IMG/VR virus record: IMGVR_UViG_3300023284_000053
Location: 1 to 37,877 of that record
Source of the DNA: a virus
DNA: 37,877 nt
Direction: 5' to 3' (one strand)
Part shown: positions 14,378-21,683 of the stretch, in pieces
How the letters are laid out: each line of letters begins with the position of its first letter
How positions within the stretch are numbered: the stretch's first letter is position 1
Program-made: the position numbers and the translations under genes
The notes under the pieces: model-generated
What the model saw: only the letters and a program-made list of their open reading frames with translations
Database searches by the model: none
Told to the model about the DNA's origin: nothing

Positions 14378-14908
14378 ATGAGTACCAAAATCGTTTACCT
14401 TCAGGGGCCGGTGAAGTTCGCCAAGGTCTTTGAATTCAACCGAGACAAGGGTAAATACGCCCCTAAGGATGGGCACTACAGCATTGACATTGGCCTTAAT
14501 CCTAAGGATTTCAAGGAAGTGAAGACGTGGAATCGTATGTACAAGGGTAAGGTGTGGGCTAAGATGGATAAGTTCTATCTTCCCGGTGACTCCAAACTTA
14601 CATATGTCACATTCAAACGTAAGCACAAGCATTTCAAGGCTGATGGTGAAGAGGTGATCAACGAGTGGAGTGGTCCTCCAACTGTTGTAGGTTTGGGCGG
14701 AGATGACTGGGCAGATGATGATGGAAAGGTTGATCTTATCGGTAACGGCTCTGTCTGTACTGTCAAGCTAGATGTCACTACTGTCGATGGTCGTACCTTT
14801 GTCCGTCTAGAGGGGGTTAGAGTGGACGAGCATGTTGAGTACGAAGGTGATGGTGAGGAGCGTGAACCTGCTACTGAAGAGAACCGCACTGATGGGTTAC
14901 CCTTCTGA
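14378..14908 (+). CDS. Single-stranded DNA-binding protein (T7 gp2.5-like)
   Basis: A 176-aa protein with an OB-type core. Strand pattern VYLQGPVKFAKVFEFN, YSIDIGLNPKDF, LTYVTFKRKHKHF and VRLEGVRV, with Lys/Arg/aromatic residues for ssDNA, is followed by an acidic tail ending in ENRTDGLPF. T7 gp2.5 and bacterial SSB use such a tail (aromatic last residue) to recruit polymerase and other proteins. The gene has its own consensus promoter and good binding site. The assignment rests on layout and tail, as sequence identity in this family is low. Confidence 0.8.
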   Translation: MSTKIVYLQGPVKFAKVFEFNRDKGKYAPKDGHYSIDIGLNPKDFKEVKTWNRMYKGKVWAKMDKFYLPGDSKLTYVTFKRKHKHFKADGEEVINEWSGPPTVVGLGGDDWADDDGKVDLIGNGSVCTVKLDVTTVDGRTFVRLEGVRVDEHVEYEGDGEEREPATEENRTDGLPF

Positions 14909-14973
14909 TGGAGCCAGCCTTGATCATGGCTATAATCTGGGTGATGCTCATAGCTCTGTGGGGTTTTCTATGA
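14908..14973 (+). CDS. 21-aa membrane micropeptide
   Basis: ATG at 14908 overlaps the SSB stop, and the product MEPALIMAIIWVMLIALWG with FL at its end is almost entirely one hydrophobic helix. The stop TGA (14971-14973) overlaps the ATG of the next gene. It may be a translational bridge between the SSB and nuclease genes or a real membrane peptide. Too short to classify. Confidence 0.4.
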   Translation: MEPALIMAIIWVMLIALWGFL

Positions 14974-15830
14974 AAACAATCGACACGTTGGTAGCAGATA
15001 TTTACAAAACTCTGGATGAAGGAGTAGCTAGTGAAGATTTTGCCGATTACGGAGAAGAACATGCGGCGATTCTTAAGCAGCGGTTGGCTCCTAGAGGAGA
15101 GGAAAGAGAACCCCGACTCCGACTTAGTTCTATTGGAAAGCCGTGCGTCCGTCAACTATGGTACGAGCGATATGATCCATCTCACCGTGAACCTCTCCGT
15201 CCTTTCACGAGAGTTAAATTCCTCTACGGGGACCTCGTTGAAACTATGCTACTTGAACTGGCTCGGAGGTCTGGGCACTTGGTGTGCGGAGAACAGGATA
15301 CTCTTGTCGTCAATGAAGTTGAAGGCCATCGAGACTGCGTTATTGATGGAATGCTCGTCGATGTTAAGTCAGCCTCGTCTTTCTCGTTTAAAAAATTCAC
15401 TGCTGGGTTGCAACGTGACGAGGACGCCTTTGGATACCTCACCCAACTCGGCAGTTACCTTCTTGCATCAGCCGACGACCCCTTAGTCACGTATAAAAAC
15501 GAGGCTGCGTTCCTAGTAGTAGACAAAGTGACAGGACACCTGTGCCTTGATCGTCACACATTCACGGAGGAAGATTTTGTTACCTTATCTCGAAAGATTA
15601 GAGCTGCAAAGAAAATACTTGCAAGACCCGGTACGGTACCGGCAAGAGCTTTCGATGGAGTTCCCGAAGGAAAGTCTGGAAATGAAAAGCTTGGAGTCAA
15701 CTGTTCGTACTGTCCGTTCAAAGCTTATTGCTGGCCGAAACTCAGGACCTTCATGTACGCAGGAGGACGACCCGTTTTCTTAACTCGTGTAGAGAAACTA
15801 CCAAAAGTTCCAGAGGTAATCAATGAGTAA
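14970..15830 (+). CDS. Cas4-like PD-(D/E)XK exonuclease with Fe-S cysteines
   Basis: A 286-aa nuclease. Cys59 (IGKPC) and C-x2-C-x5-C at Cys245, Cys248 and Cys254 (CSYCPFKAYC) form the 4Fe-4S ligand pattern of Cas4/AddB-type proteins. The active site is the PD-(D/E)XK kind, with GHRD (119-122), Asp126, Asp131-Val-Lys133 and Gln159 in YLTQLGSYL. It probably digests duplex ends for recombination or host-DNA degradation, filling the place of T7 gp6. ATG at 14970 overlaps the micropeptide stop. Confidence 0.88.
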   Translation: MKTIDTLVADIYKTLDEGVASEDFADYGEEHAAILKQRLAPRGEEREPRLRLSSIGKPCVRQLWYERYDPSHREPLRPFTRVKFLYGDLVETMLLELARRSGHLVCGEQDTLVVNEVEGHRDCVIDGMLVDVKSASSFSFKKFTAGLQRDEDAFGYLTQLGSYLLASADDPLVTYKNEAAFLVVDKVTGHLCLDRHTFTEEDFVTLSRKIRAAKKILARPGTVPARAFDGVPEGKSGNEKLGVNCSYCPFKAYCWPKLRTFMYAGGRPVFLTRVEKLPKVPEVINE

Positions 15831-16062
15831 AATTAATAAGAGAACTGGGCAAATTTTAGGTAATACTTTAGTGGTAAGATTTTTATACACTAAAAATAAA
15901 ACAATCATGTATCGGAAATCACGTAACACTGTGCCTCACGTTATAGGGATAAGAAAACCACACCCGCCTGACCCCCTCCAACTTGGAGTTTCATATCCGA
16001 TGCGACCTTGGCTCAGGAAACTTTGGGAAGGGGATAATTATGTATCAGAAATACGGAAGTGA
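15823..16062 (+). CDS. Small basic hypothetical protein (79 aa)
   Basis: ATG at 15823 follows GAGGT and overlaps the nuclease end by 8 nt. The product is rich in Lys and Arg (KINKRTGQILGN, FLYTKNKTIMYRKSR), then Pro-rich (RKPHPPDPL). The low GC of the 5' half differs from the surrounding genes. No family recognised. Confidence 0.5.
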   Translation: MSKINKRTGQILGNTLVVRFLYTKNKTIMYRKSRNTVPHVIGIRKPHPPDPLQLGVSYPMRPWLRKLWEGDNYVSEIRK

Positions 16063-16192
16063 TGTTGTGCGAAACTTATTGGTTGACTGTATAAACTCAA
16101 CAGCTATTAAATATGATCAAGCCAGAGAAAATTTAAGACAATATGATTTAAGGGAGGAAAAGGAAAGTGAAATTGTACAAGACCCTAAGTGA
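16040..16192 (+). CDS. Small helical hypothetical protein (50 aa)
   Basis: ATG at 16040 follows GGGAAGGGG. The 50 aa, beginning MYQKYGSDVVRNLLVDCINS, are helical and highly charged at the end (REEKESEIVQDPK). It overlaps both neighbours by about 25 nt. Function unknown. Confidence 0.5.
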   Translation: MYQKYGSDVVRNLLVDCINSTAIKYDQARENLRQYDLREEKESEIVQDPK

Positions 16193-16427
16193 GTTTGATT
16201 ATAGTGATGGTGAAAAGTGTAAGGTCAATAACAAGTATGATCTTAGAAACGAGGATGATCTTGCGTCACTAGATGATGACAGCGCTGATGCTGCCTCGTG
16301 TGTGGAGAAACTATGTCTCAGCTACGACATCAACGCAAGACATTACTCTACTGTTGTTGATGGTGATCGTATAACTGACATGGTGGATGTGCAGTGGACA
16401 TTTTGGGTGGAGAAAGATGATGGATAG
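16167..16427 (+). CDS. Acidic hypothetical protein (86 aa)
   Basis: GTG at 16167 follows GGGAGGAAAAGG. The protein is strongly acidic (NEDDLASLDDDSADAAS) with strands on either side and ends WTFWVEKDDG. The acidity could mimic DNA, but nothing else supports that. The end overlaps the next gene by 11 nt. Confidence 0.6.
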   Translation: MKLYKTLSEFDYSDGEKCKVNNKYDLRNEDDLASLDDDSADAASCVEKLCLSYDINARHYSTVVDGDRITDMVDVQWTFWVEKDDG

Positions 16428-16575
16428 TTTTGAAGAGTTTGTCGAGACCCATCCCTTGACTATAGATCAAGTAGAAGCTATGTACACATTTCTCCACGAC
16501 CTCAGAAACTTAGAGGACTACACTGACATCACAATGGGTGGTCTTATGGATATTTTGGTGCAGTTTTATGAGTAG
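16417..16575 (+). CDS. Small helical hypothetical protein (52 aa)
   Basis: ATGATG at 16417-16422, with GGAG just upstream; the second ATG is better spaced. The 52 aa (DSFEEFVETHPLTIDQVEAM, then FLHDLRNLEDYTD) are helical and acidic. It overlaps the endonuclease I start by 8 nt. Function unknown. Confidence 0.55.
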   Translation: MMDSFEEFVETHPLTIDQVEAMYTFLHDLRNLEDYTDITMGGLMDILVQFYE

Positions 16576-17005
16576 ACGTAGCCCAAAGACCACAGCAGAC
16601 CTCACCTACTGTGGCACTACCTATAAGTCTGGTCTTGAGATTGATGTGGTGAAGCTGCTCTACACCGCCCGCACAAAACTTAAGAAATCTTTCTCCTTCT
16701 CCTATGAGCCTGTTGTCTTTGGGTATGTGGAGAAGGCAAGAAAGTATAATCCAGACTTCGAGATACTTAGGGAGGATGGTAGTACTATTTTTATTGAGGT
16801 CAAGGGGTACCTAGACAGGGATGCACAGAAGAAGATGCTCGCTGTTAAGGAGTGTAACCCCGACGAAACCTTTGTCTTCTTGTTCCTGAGAGATAGCCTT
16901 ATTCGTAAAGGAAGAAAGATGAGGTACTCAGGGTGGTGTGAAAAACACGGGTTTGACTACGCAATTGGGGAGATACCTGAGAGATGGCTAAAGACGGCCT
17001 CTTAA
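16568..17005 (+). CDS. Endonuclease I, Holliday-junction resolvase (T7 gp3-like)
   Basis: A 145-aa match to T7 endonuclease I. The catalytic set is Glu24 (SGLEID), Asp63 (YNPDFEI) and Glu77 with Lys79 (FIEVKGY). The C-terminal block, WCEKHGFDYAIGEIPERWLK, closely parallels T7's EFCEKHGIKFADKLIPAEWIK. It resolves branched DNA before packaging and helps break down host DNA. T7's enzyme has 149 aa, so the length is normal. The ATG at 16568 lies within the previous gene's end and gives the family's usual start. Members work as domain-swapped dimers. Confidence 0.95.
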   Translation: MSRRSPKTTADLTYCGTTYKSGLEIDVVKLLYTARTKLKKSFSFSYEPVVFGYVEKARKYNPDFEILREDGSTIFIEVKGYLDRDAQKKMLAVKECNPDETFVFLFLRDSLIRKGRKMRYSGWCEKHGFDYAIGEIPERWLKTAS

Positions 17006-17208
17006 TCTACTTCGTCACCGATGGTCCTGTCCCAATGTACACCAGTGAGGGTCGTGAAGTGTGGCAAGTACAGGCACAAGTAAGTGACGACAATGGAAAG
17101 ACGTGCGAACCTATGGTCTTTACGTTTGACACAGAAGAACACGCAATCAAGTTCAAGAGGGACATCAATTACAAGATGGAACCCACTAAATTGGGAGAGA
17201 AAGAATGA
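16984..17208 (+). CDS. Small hypothetical protein (74 aa)
   Basis: ATG at 16984, 22 nt inside endonuclease I, gives 74 aa with a strand-helix pattern (LLIYFVTDGPVPMYTSEG, WQVQAQVSDDNG, FTFDTEEHAIKFKRDI). Its stop overlaps the next ATG by 4 nt. No family recognised. Confidence 0.6.
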   Translation: MAKDGLLIYFVTDGPVPMYTSEGREVWQVQAQVSDDNGKTCEPMVFTFDTEEHAIKFKRDINYKMEPTKLGEKE

Positions 17209-17741
17209 GTTATCGACCTATCACCGATATATGGTTTCTAGCTAGAGCTAGACTACAAAGTGGGGTTAAATACTATGGAGCCTACCTTGGTGGTTTTCCT
17301 GAGAGAGCAAGAGCTTTACTAGGAGTAAGATTGGATGAACAAGTTCTTCATGTGTGCGGGGGTATGGCAAAACTTTATCCCTATAAAGGAGGTTTTGGCC
17401 CGCAAGATATGACACTAGATATGGACCCTGAATGTAATCCCGACTACTTACAAGATGCTCGTAATCCCTTCCCTAAAGGGTTTAAGGCTATTCTTATGGA
17501 CCCACCTTACAGCGAAGAAGACGCGGCACATTACACACCGGGTTCAGACTGCTACCCAAAACCAAATATATTGATAAAGAACGCGATGAACGCCTTACCT
17601 ATAGGTGGTAGAGTTGGTCTTATCCACTACATTCTCCCCGCAAAACCTAAAAATGCTAAATTTGTAGCCGCTATTGGGGTTATGTGTGGGTTTAACAATC
17701 GTATTAGAGTTTACTCCGTTTTTGAAAAGATAGAAAAATGA
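17205..17741 (+). CDS. DNA methyltransferase-like protein (DPPY motif)
   Basis: A 178-aa protein with a short Rossmann-type pattern. EQVLHVCGGMAK (45-56) occupies the AdoMet motif I position, but with CGG in place of FxGxG. LDMDPE is a motif II-like acidic strand, and ILMDPPYSEED (96-106) is the catalytic D-P-P-Y motif of N6-adenine or N4-cytosine methylases. No target recognition domain and no cognate nuclease are seen. It may methylate phage DNA to escape restriction, but the weak motif I leaves open a different substrate. Overlaps neighbours by 4 nt. Confidence 0.75.
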   Translation: MSYRPITDIWFLARARLQSGVKYYGAYLGGFPERARALLGVRLDEQVLHVCGGMAKLYPYKGGFGPQDMTLDMDPECNPDYLQDARNPFPKGFKAILMDPPYSEEDAAHYTPGSDCYPKPNILIKNAMNALPIGGRVGLIHYILPAKPKNAKFVAAIGVMCGFNNRIRVYSVFEKIEK

Positions 17742-18499
17742 GTAAGACACATTTAGTTTTGCCAGACCCCCACGCCCACCCTGACTTTCACAATCAAAGG
17801 GCTGATTGGGTGGGTAAACTAATTAAAGACATACGTCCTGATATAGTGGTGAATATAGGTGATGCAGCCGACATGCCCTCTTTGTCTTCCTATGACAAGG
17901 GAACACGGGCGTTCCAAGGCAGGAACTATCGCAAGGACATCGACGCTCACCTTGATTTCCAAGAGCGTATGTGGGCACCAACCAAACGGGCTAAGAAGAA
18001 GCGGCCCTATCGTGTAGTCCTCGAAGGCAACCATGAACACCGCCTGAAACGGGCCTTGAACCTATCACCCGAACTAGAGGGAGCCATCTCCTTCAGAGAC
18101 TTCGACTTCAACAAGTATTACGATGATGTCGTTGAGTATGATGGTAACGGGCCGGGGTCTATTGAGATAGACGGTGTTCACTACGCTCACTTCCACCCAT
18201 CAGGTGTGAAACTCTTGCCTATTGGTGGTGAGCACGGTGCTTACTCCCTCTTGGTCAAACGATTTGTCTCTTCTACACAGGGGCACATTCACACCGCTGA
18301 CTTCGCCATCCGAACTAACGGTGATGGGAAGAAAATCTTTGGATGTATAGCGGGTGTGTTTCAAGATTACTGGTCGGACTGGGCTGGTGTTGCCAACAAA
18401 CTTTGGTGGCGTGGGTTATTGGTTAAGCGTAACGTAGAAAATGGGTGCTACGACCCACAATTCATAAGTATGGAGGCACTCAAGAAAGAGTATGGTTAA
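17738..18499 (+). CDS. Calcineurin-like metallophosphoesterase
   Basis: A 253-aa protein with the full metal-site order: DPHAH (10-14; family D-x-H), NIGDAADMPS (GD), LEGNHEHRLKR (GNHE) and STQGHIHTADF (GHxH), after a YAHFHP segment. These residues bind two metals that hydrolyse phosphodiesters or monoesters. In a phage replication region possible roles include RNA or DNA ends, cyclic nucleotides or a host-repair counter-measure; none is shown by the sequence. ATG at 17738 overlaps the methyltransferase-like stop. Confidence 0.88.
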   Translation: MSKTHLVLPDPHAHPDFHNQRADWVGKLIKDIRPDIVVNIGDAADMPSLSSYDKGTRAFQGRNYRKDIDAHLDFQERMWAPTKRAKKKRPYRVVLEGNHEHRLKRALNLSPELEGAISFRDFDFNKYYDDVVEYDGNGPGSIEIDGVHYAHFHPSGVKLLPIGGEHGAYSLLVKRFVSSTQGHIHTADFAIRTNGDGKKIFGCIAGVFQDYWSDWAGVANKLWWRGLLVKRNVENGCYDPQFISMEALKKEYG

Positions 18500-18665
18500 C
18501 GACGATATCTACCAGCAACTAGCAGAGGACTACGGCCTTGATGTAATCTTGGAACAGAATGATATAGAGGAATATAAAGTTTTACGTTGGTTATTTCAGA
18601 TGGGTTTTCTTGATTTAAATGAATACATCTTTAGTGAGCTAGAGGACCTTGGGGATGACGACTAA
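18492..18665 (+). CDS. Small acidic hypothetical protein (57 aa)
   Basis: ATG at 18492 overlaps the phosphoesterase end by 8 nt. The 57-aa helical protein is very acidic (VNDDIYQQLAEDYGLDVILE; ELEDLGDDD at the end). Coordinated overlaps with both neighbours support it. Function unknown. Confidence 0.55.
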   Translation: MVNDDIYQQLAEDYGLDVILEQNDIEEYKVLRWLFQMGFLDLNEYIFSELEDLGDDD

Positions 18666-18822
18666 ACGAGAACATAAATACCGCAACCCTGAGGCTCGTA
18701 AGTTGAGAGAGGAGCCAGCATTTAGGCTGAAGATACGTAGAGATAAGAGAGTACCACCCGTAGAAGAGGTCTCTGTTCAAGAGGCTACAATCTTAATGGA
18801 AAAGGATGAACAAGATGAATAG
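18655..18822 (+). CDS. Small charged hypothetical protein (55 aa)
   Basis: ATG at 18655 lies inside the previous acidic gene. The product is a basic segment (TKREHKYRNPEARKLREE, RLKIRRDKRV) followed by an acidic tail. The basic part, NP-x-AR-x-L-x-x-x-P-x-FR, recalls a motif seen in many small phage proteins; a likeness to ribosome-rescue ArfA was considered and is too weak to use. It overlaps the protease signal sequence by 17 nt. Confidence 0.55.
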   Translation: MTTKREHKYRNPEARKLREEPAFRLKIRRDKRVPPVEEVSVQEATILMEKDEQDE

Positions 18823-19627
18823 ACTTAAGCAGACTATCGGAGCAGGGGCACTTGTGCTTGGCTTGGCTATGGCTACTCCCCTTGCTGCTTGGGAGAGCGT
18901 CAGTGAGATGAATACAACTGTCGATGAGACTAACTTCATCGTAGGTAGGGGGTGTTCAGGTACCTTGATCAGTACAGAGTACCGTCTCATCGTCACTGCG
19001 TACCACTGTGTCTCCTCTAACATCAGGACTGTCACCAAGGACGTGGTAGGTAAAGATGGGAAGATAGAGAAAGAACAGTTCGAGAAGCGTAAGCGTATGA
19101 CTGTGCAGCAGAAAGACTACGATGAGTTTGATCAGGTGGGTTCTTTGTCCTACGAGACAGAGATTGTGGCTTACTACAAGGAGCGCGACCTTGCTCTTCT
19201 TCAGTTGGTGGGTACCAAGCTTCGGTCTACACAGTCTGCCAACGTCCTTCCTAAAGGTGTGAAGGTACTGCGCGGAGAGAGAGTGGTAGCTGTCGGCAAC
19301 CCACGTATGATGGACGCAAGCATCACTGCCGGTATTGTCTCCTCCACCACCCGTAAGTTTGCGATTTTCCCATCTGAGGAAGCGCCTTACATCCAGTTCG
19401 ATGCCAACATCCAGCCGGGTTCTAGTGGTGGTGCTCTTTTCAACGATAAAGGTCAGTACATCGGCACCACTGTAGCTGCCTTCCCCGGCAGTGACCTCAG
19501 CCTTGCTATTCCTGTCTATGAACTACACACGATGTTAGACAAGGCTTGCTTTGCTTCTATCTACGACCCGGATGCAGACGATGAACTCTGCCGTAACCCC
19601 GTGGAGGATGAAGGCGACGATGACTGA
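18806..19627 (+). CDS. Secreted trypsin-like serine protease
   Basis: A 273-aa chymotrypsin-fold protease. Residues 1-28 form a signal peptide: Lys/Arg start, hydrophobic core (GALVLGLAMA), and AWES after Ala-x-Ala-like residues, so it is exported to the periplasm or beyond. The catalytic triad is His67 (TAYHC), Asp128 (RDLALLQL) and Ser207 (PGSSGG). Cys50 and Cys68 sit where trypsins have a disulfide next to the active-site His; Cys248 and Cys262 may form another. No PDZ domain, and an acidic C-terminus. It overlaps the RNR gene by 8 nt. Secreted proteases are uncommon in lytic phages; it could act on the envelope, a host receptor or virion proteins. Confidence 0.88.
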   Translation: MNKMNRLKQTIGAGALVLGLAMATPLAAWESVSEMNTTVDETNFIVGRGCSGTLISTEYRLIVTAYHCVSSNIRTVTKDVVGKDGKIEKEQFEKRKRMTVQQKDYDEFDQVGSLSYETEIVAYYKERDLALLQLVGTKLRSTQSANVLPKGVKVLRGERVVAVGNPRMMDASITAGIVSSTTRKFAIFPSEEAPYIQFDANIQPGSSGGALFNDKGQYIGTTVAAFPGSDLSLAIPVYELHTMLDKACFASIYDPDADDELCRNPVEDEGDDD

Positions 19628-21392
19628 ACATCAGAACAAAGAAGTAGCAGAGTTTATCTACAGAGAGAAGTATCTACAGAGTGGAGAAACCTTTGAAGAG
19701 GGAATGACACGTATAGCAGGGGCGTTGCAAGATGACGAAGAACACTTCAGGACGTTTCGTGACATCCTCCTCGATCAGAGGTTTCTCCCGGCGGGTCGTA
19801 TCCAAGTTGCAGTGGGAGCTACCCGTTCTTGCACCCCTTACAATTGCTTTGTCTCTGGTATTATTGAGGACTCGATGGAGGGGATTTGTAACCGCTTCAC
19901 TGAGAGTCTACAGACGATGCGTCTCGGTGGTGGGATTGGTTATGATTTTAGTACTCTCCGCCCTGCTGGGGAACACATCGCTTCTGTGGATAGCAGTAGT
20001 TGTGGTCCCGTGGGAGACGAACATAGGTCTAAAGGTTTTATGGATATGTTTGATGCTGGGTGTGCAGTTATCTCTAGTGCTGGTCACAGGCGTGGCGCTC
20101 AGATGGCTGTTCTTCGGGTGGACCACCCAGACATTCGACATTTTATCCACTGCAAACGAAACAGAGACCGACTAACCAACTTCAACATATCAGTAGGAGT
20201 TACAGATGAGTTTATGCGGGCGGTGGCCGACGACGGAGAATTTAATCTCCAATTTAACGGAAGAATTTACGAAACTATTAGAGCAAGGAATTTATGGGAC
20301 GAAATCATGCGGTCCACTTGGGATTACGCCGAGCCGGGAGTACTCTATCTTGATACCATTAACAGAAAAAACAATCTGTGGTACTGTGAAGATATCGTTG
20401 CAACTAACCCATGTGCCGAGCAACCCTTGCCACCTTTTGGAGCCTGTTTGTTGGGAAGTTTCAACCTAATTAAGTACCTCCATAAACACATCCAATGGAC
20501 CTCAGACTGTGGGCAACACGAATGGTTTAGTTTTGATTGGGAGAAGTTCAAGCATGATATACCACCCGTGGTACGAGCAATGGATAACGTCATTGATCGA
20601 GCTATCTATCCCCTTCCAGAGCAGGAGAGAGAAGCAAAGAGTAAGAGACGCATGGGCCTTGGCATTACTGGGTTGGCTAACACCGCCGAGATACTAGGGT
20701 TTCCCTACGGTTCGGACAAGATGATCGCCTTCATGAAAGGTGTGTTGTGCACCCTCCGAGATTCAGCCTACATGAGTAGTATCTCCCTTGCTATAGAGAA
20801 GGGATCGTTTGAGAAATATGATTCAATGGTATATATTGATGATTTAGATGTATCTGATTCTTTTTCTAATAGATTACCTGACTATATAAAGGAGTTAATT
20901 ATAGAAAATGGACTTCGTAACAGCCACCTTCTTAGTATCGCTCCAACTGGCACTATTAGCTTGGGTGCTGGTAACATATCTAGCGGGATCGAGCCTCCGT
21001 ACACTGCTGGTGGGTATTCCCGTAATATTTATCAGTCTGATGGAGGTGTTCGTTCTTTTCAGATGATGGACTGGGCTGAGGCAGAGTATGGGGTAGTGGG
21101 TGTGACTAGTGAGGAGTGTAGCGTTGAAGATCACGTCAAGGTTCTTTGTGTAGCGTCCAAGTATGTAGACAGTAGTGTATCCAAGACGTGTAATGTCGGC
21201 CCGGAGGTCTCCTTCCTTGAGTTTAAGGATGTGTACCTAAGTGCGTACAAGGGTGGAGCCTCCGGTATTACTACCTTCCGACCTGCTGAATACGGTGGCA
21301 AAAGGGTTGGAGTACTCACGAAAAAAGCCACCCCAACCGAAGATGGAGCAGCTTGCTTCATTGATAATAATGGAAATAGGAGTTGTGACTAA
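19620..21392 (+). CDS. nrdJ: Ribonucleotide reductase, class II (adenosylcobalamin-dependent)
   Basis: ATG at 19620 gives 590 aa. Family motifs include LPAGRIQVAVGATR, NCFVSGIIEDSMEGI, RLGGGIGYDFSTLRP and the GHRRGAQMAVLRVDHPDI block, NFNISVGVTDEFM, NPCAEQPL with the radical/redox Cys and Glu, GLGITGLANTAEILG and LSIAPTGTISLGAGNISSG. The C-terminus has paired Cys (ACFIDNNGNRSCD) for re-reduction. NPCxE and the single-chain form without an NrdB gene mark class II, which needs vitamin B12 from the host. It makes dNTPs for replication. Codon and base use drop to high AT at 20818-20910, unlike the flanks. Confidence 0.95.
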   Translation: MTEHQNKEVAEFIYREKYLQSGETFEEGMTRIAGALQDDEEHFRTFRDILLDQRFLPAGRIQVAVGATRSCTPYNCFVSGIIEDSMEGICNRFTESLQTMRLGGGIGYDFSTLRPAGEHIASVDSSSCGPVGDEHRSKGFMDMFDAGCAVISSAGHRRGAQMAVLRVDHPDIRHFIHCKRNRDRLTNFNISVGVTDEFMRAVADDGEFNLQFNGRIYETIRARNLWDEIMRSTWDYAEPGVLYLDTINRKNNLWYCEDIVATNPCAEQPLPPFGACLLGSFNLIKYLHKHIQWTSDCGQHEWFSFDWEKFKHDIPPVVRAMDNVIDRAIYPLPEQEREAKSKRRMGLGITGLANTAEILGFPYGSDKMIAFMKGVLCTLRDSAYMSSISLAIEKGSFEKYDSMVYIDDLDVSDSFSNRLPDYIKELIIENGLRNSHLLSIAPTGTISLGAGNISSGIEPPYTAGGYSRNIYQSDGGVRSFQMMDWAEAEYGVVGVTSEECSVEDHVKVLCVASKYVDSSVSKTCNVGPEVSFLEFKDVYLSAYKGGASGITTFRPAEYGGKRVGVLTKKATPTEDGAACFIDNNGNRSCD

Positions 21393-21550
21393 TGGAAAGT
21401 TTTCTTAATTCTCTAGAATACTTCTTCGCCCTTGAGTTCCTCGTTGACTTCGGGGACTTCTGGATCAAGCAGTGTGCTGAGATCGGTGGCGAATGGGTCA
21501 ACGACGAGTGTGTTGCTAACTTGGTCGAAGACTGGGTTAAGGACCGCTAA
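21392..21550 (+). CDS. Small acidic hypothetical protein (52 aa)
   Basis: ATG at 21392 overlaps the RNR stop. The 52-aa product has a hydrophobic and aromatic first half (LNSLEYFFALEFLVDFG) and Cys/Trp/Asp-rich end. Possibly a thiol or membrane-associated partner of RNR, though nothing but position suggests it. No family recognised. Confidence 0.55.
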   Translation: MESFLNSLEYFFALEFLVDFGDFWIKQCAEIGGEWVNDECVANLVEDWVKDR

Positions 21551-21552
21551 AG

Positions 21553-21618
21553 ATGTCTTACGAACCAAAGCAACCTGAAAAGACACCCGGTGGTCCCGGT
21601 GGTGGCGGGGATTTCTAA
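21553..21618 (+). CDS. 21-aa Pro/Gly-rich micropeptide
   Basis: ATG at 21553 starts two bases after the previous stop. MSYEPKQPEKTPGGPGGGG then DF ends at TAA (21616-21618). It is likely unfolded. The final Asp-Phe resembles the acidic-Phe ends of other replication proteins here, although the rest is not acidic. It may be the last gene of the arm, or a translated remnant. Confidence 0.35.
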   Translation: MSYEPKQPEKTPGGPGGGGDF

Positions 21619-21652
21619 CAATTAAAGAGATGCCGCTAGGGTTGGTATCGAA

Positions 21653-21681
21653 GAGGCTCCTTTAATCGGGGCCTCTTTTTT
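21653..21681 (+). terminator. Strong intrinsic terminator between convergent arms
   Basis: GAGGCTCC (21653-21660) pairs with GGGGCCTC (21668-21675; one G-T pair) around a 7-nt loop, followed by six Ts (21676-21681). It ends the plus-strand arm a few bases from the stop of the minus-strand tail gene (21684). The opposite strand has no good T tract, so it works mainly on plus-strand transcripts. Confidence 0.93.
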
Positions 21682-21683
21682 AT

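Noticed and set aside
16456-16490. Third sigma70-like promoter upstream of endonuclease I
   Set aside because: TTGACT is followed at 17 bp by TATGTA, a poor -10, and lies in a coding frame; nothing else supports it.
18655-18822. ArfA-like ribosome-rescue protein
   Set aside because: Only a short A-R-x-L-x-x-x-P-x-F-R pattern resembles ArfA, and the protein ends in an acidic tail without the expected basic stretch.
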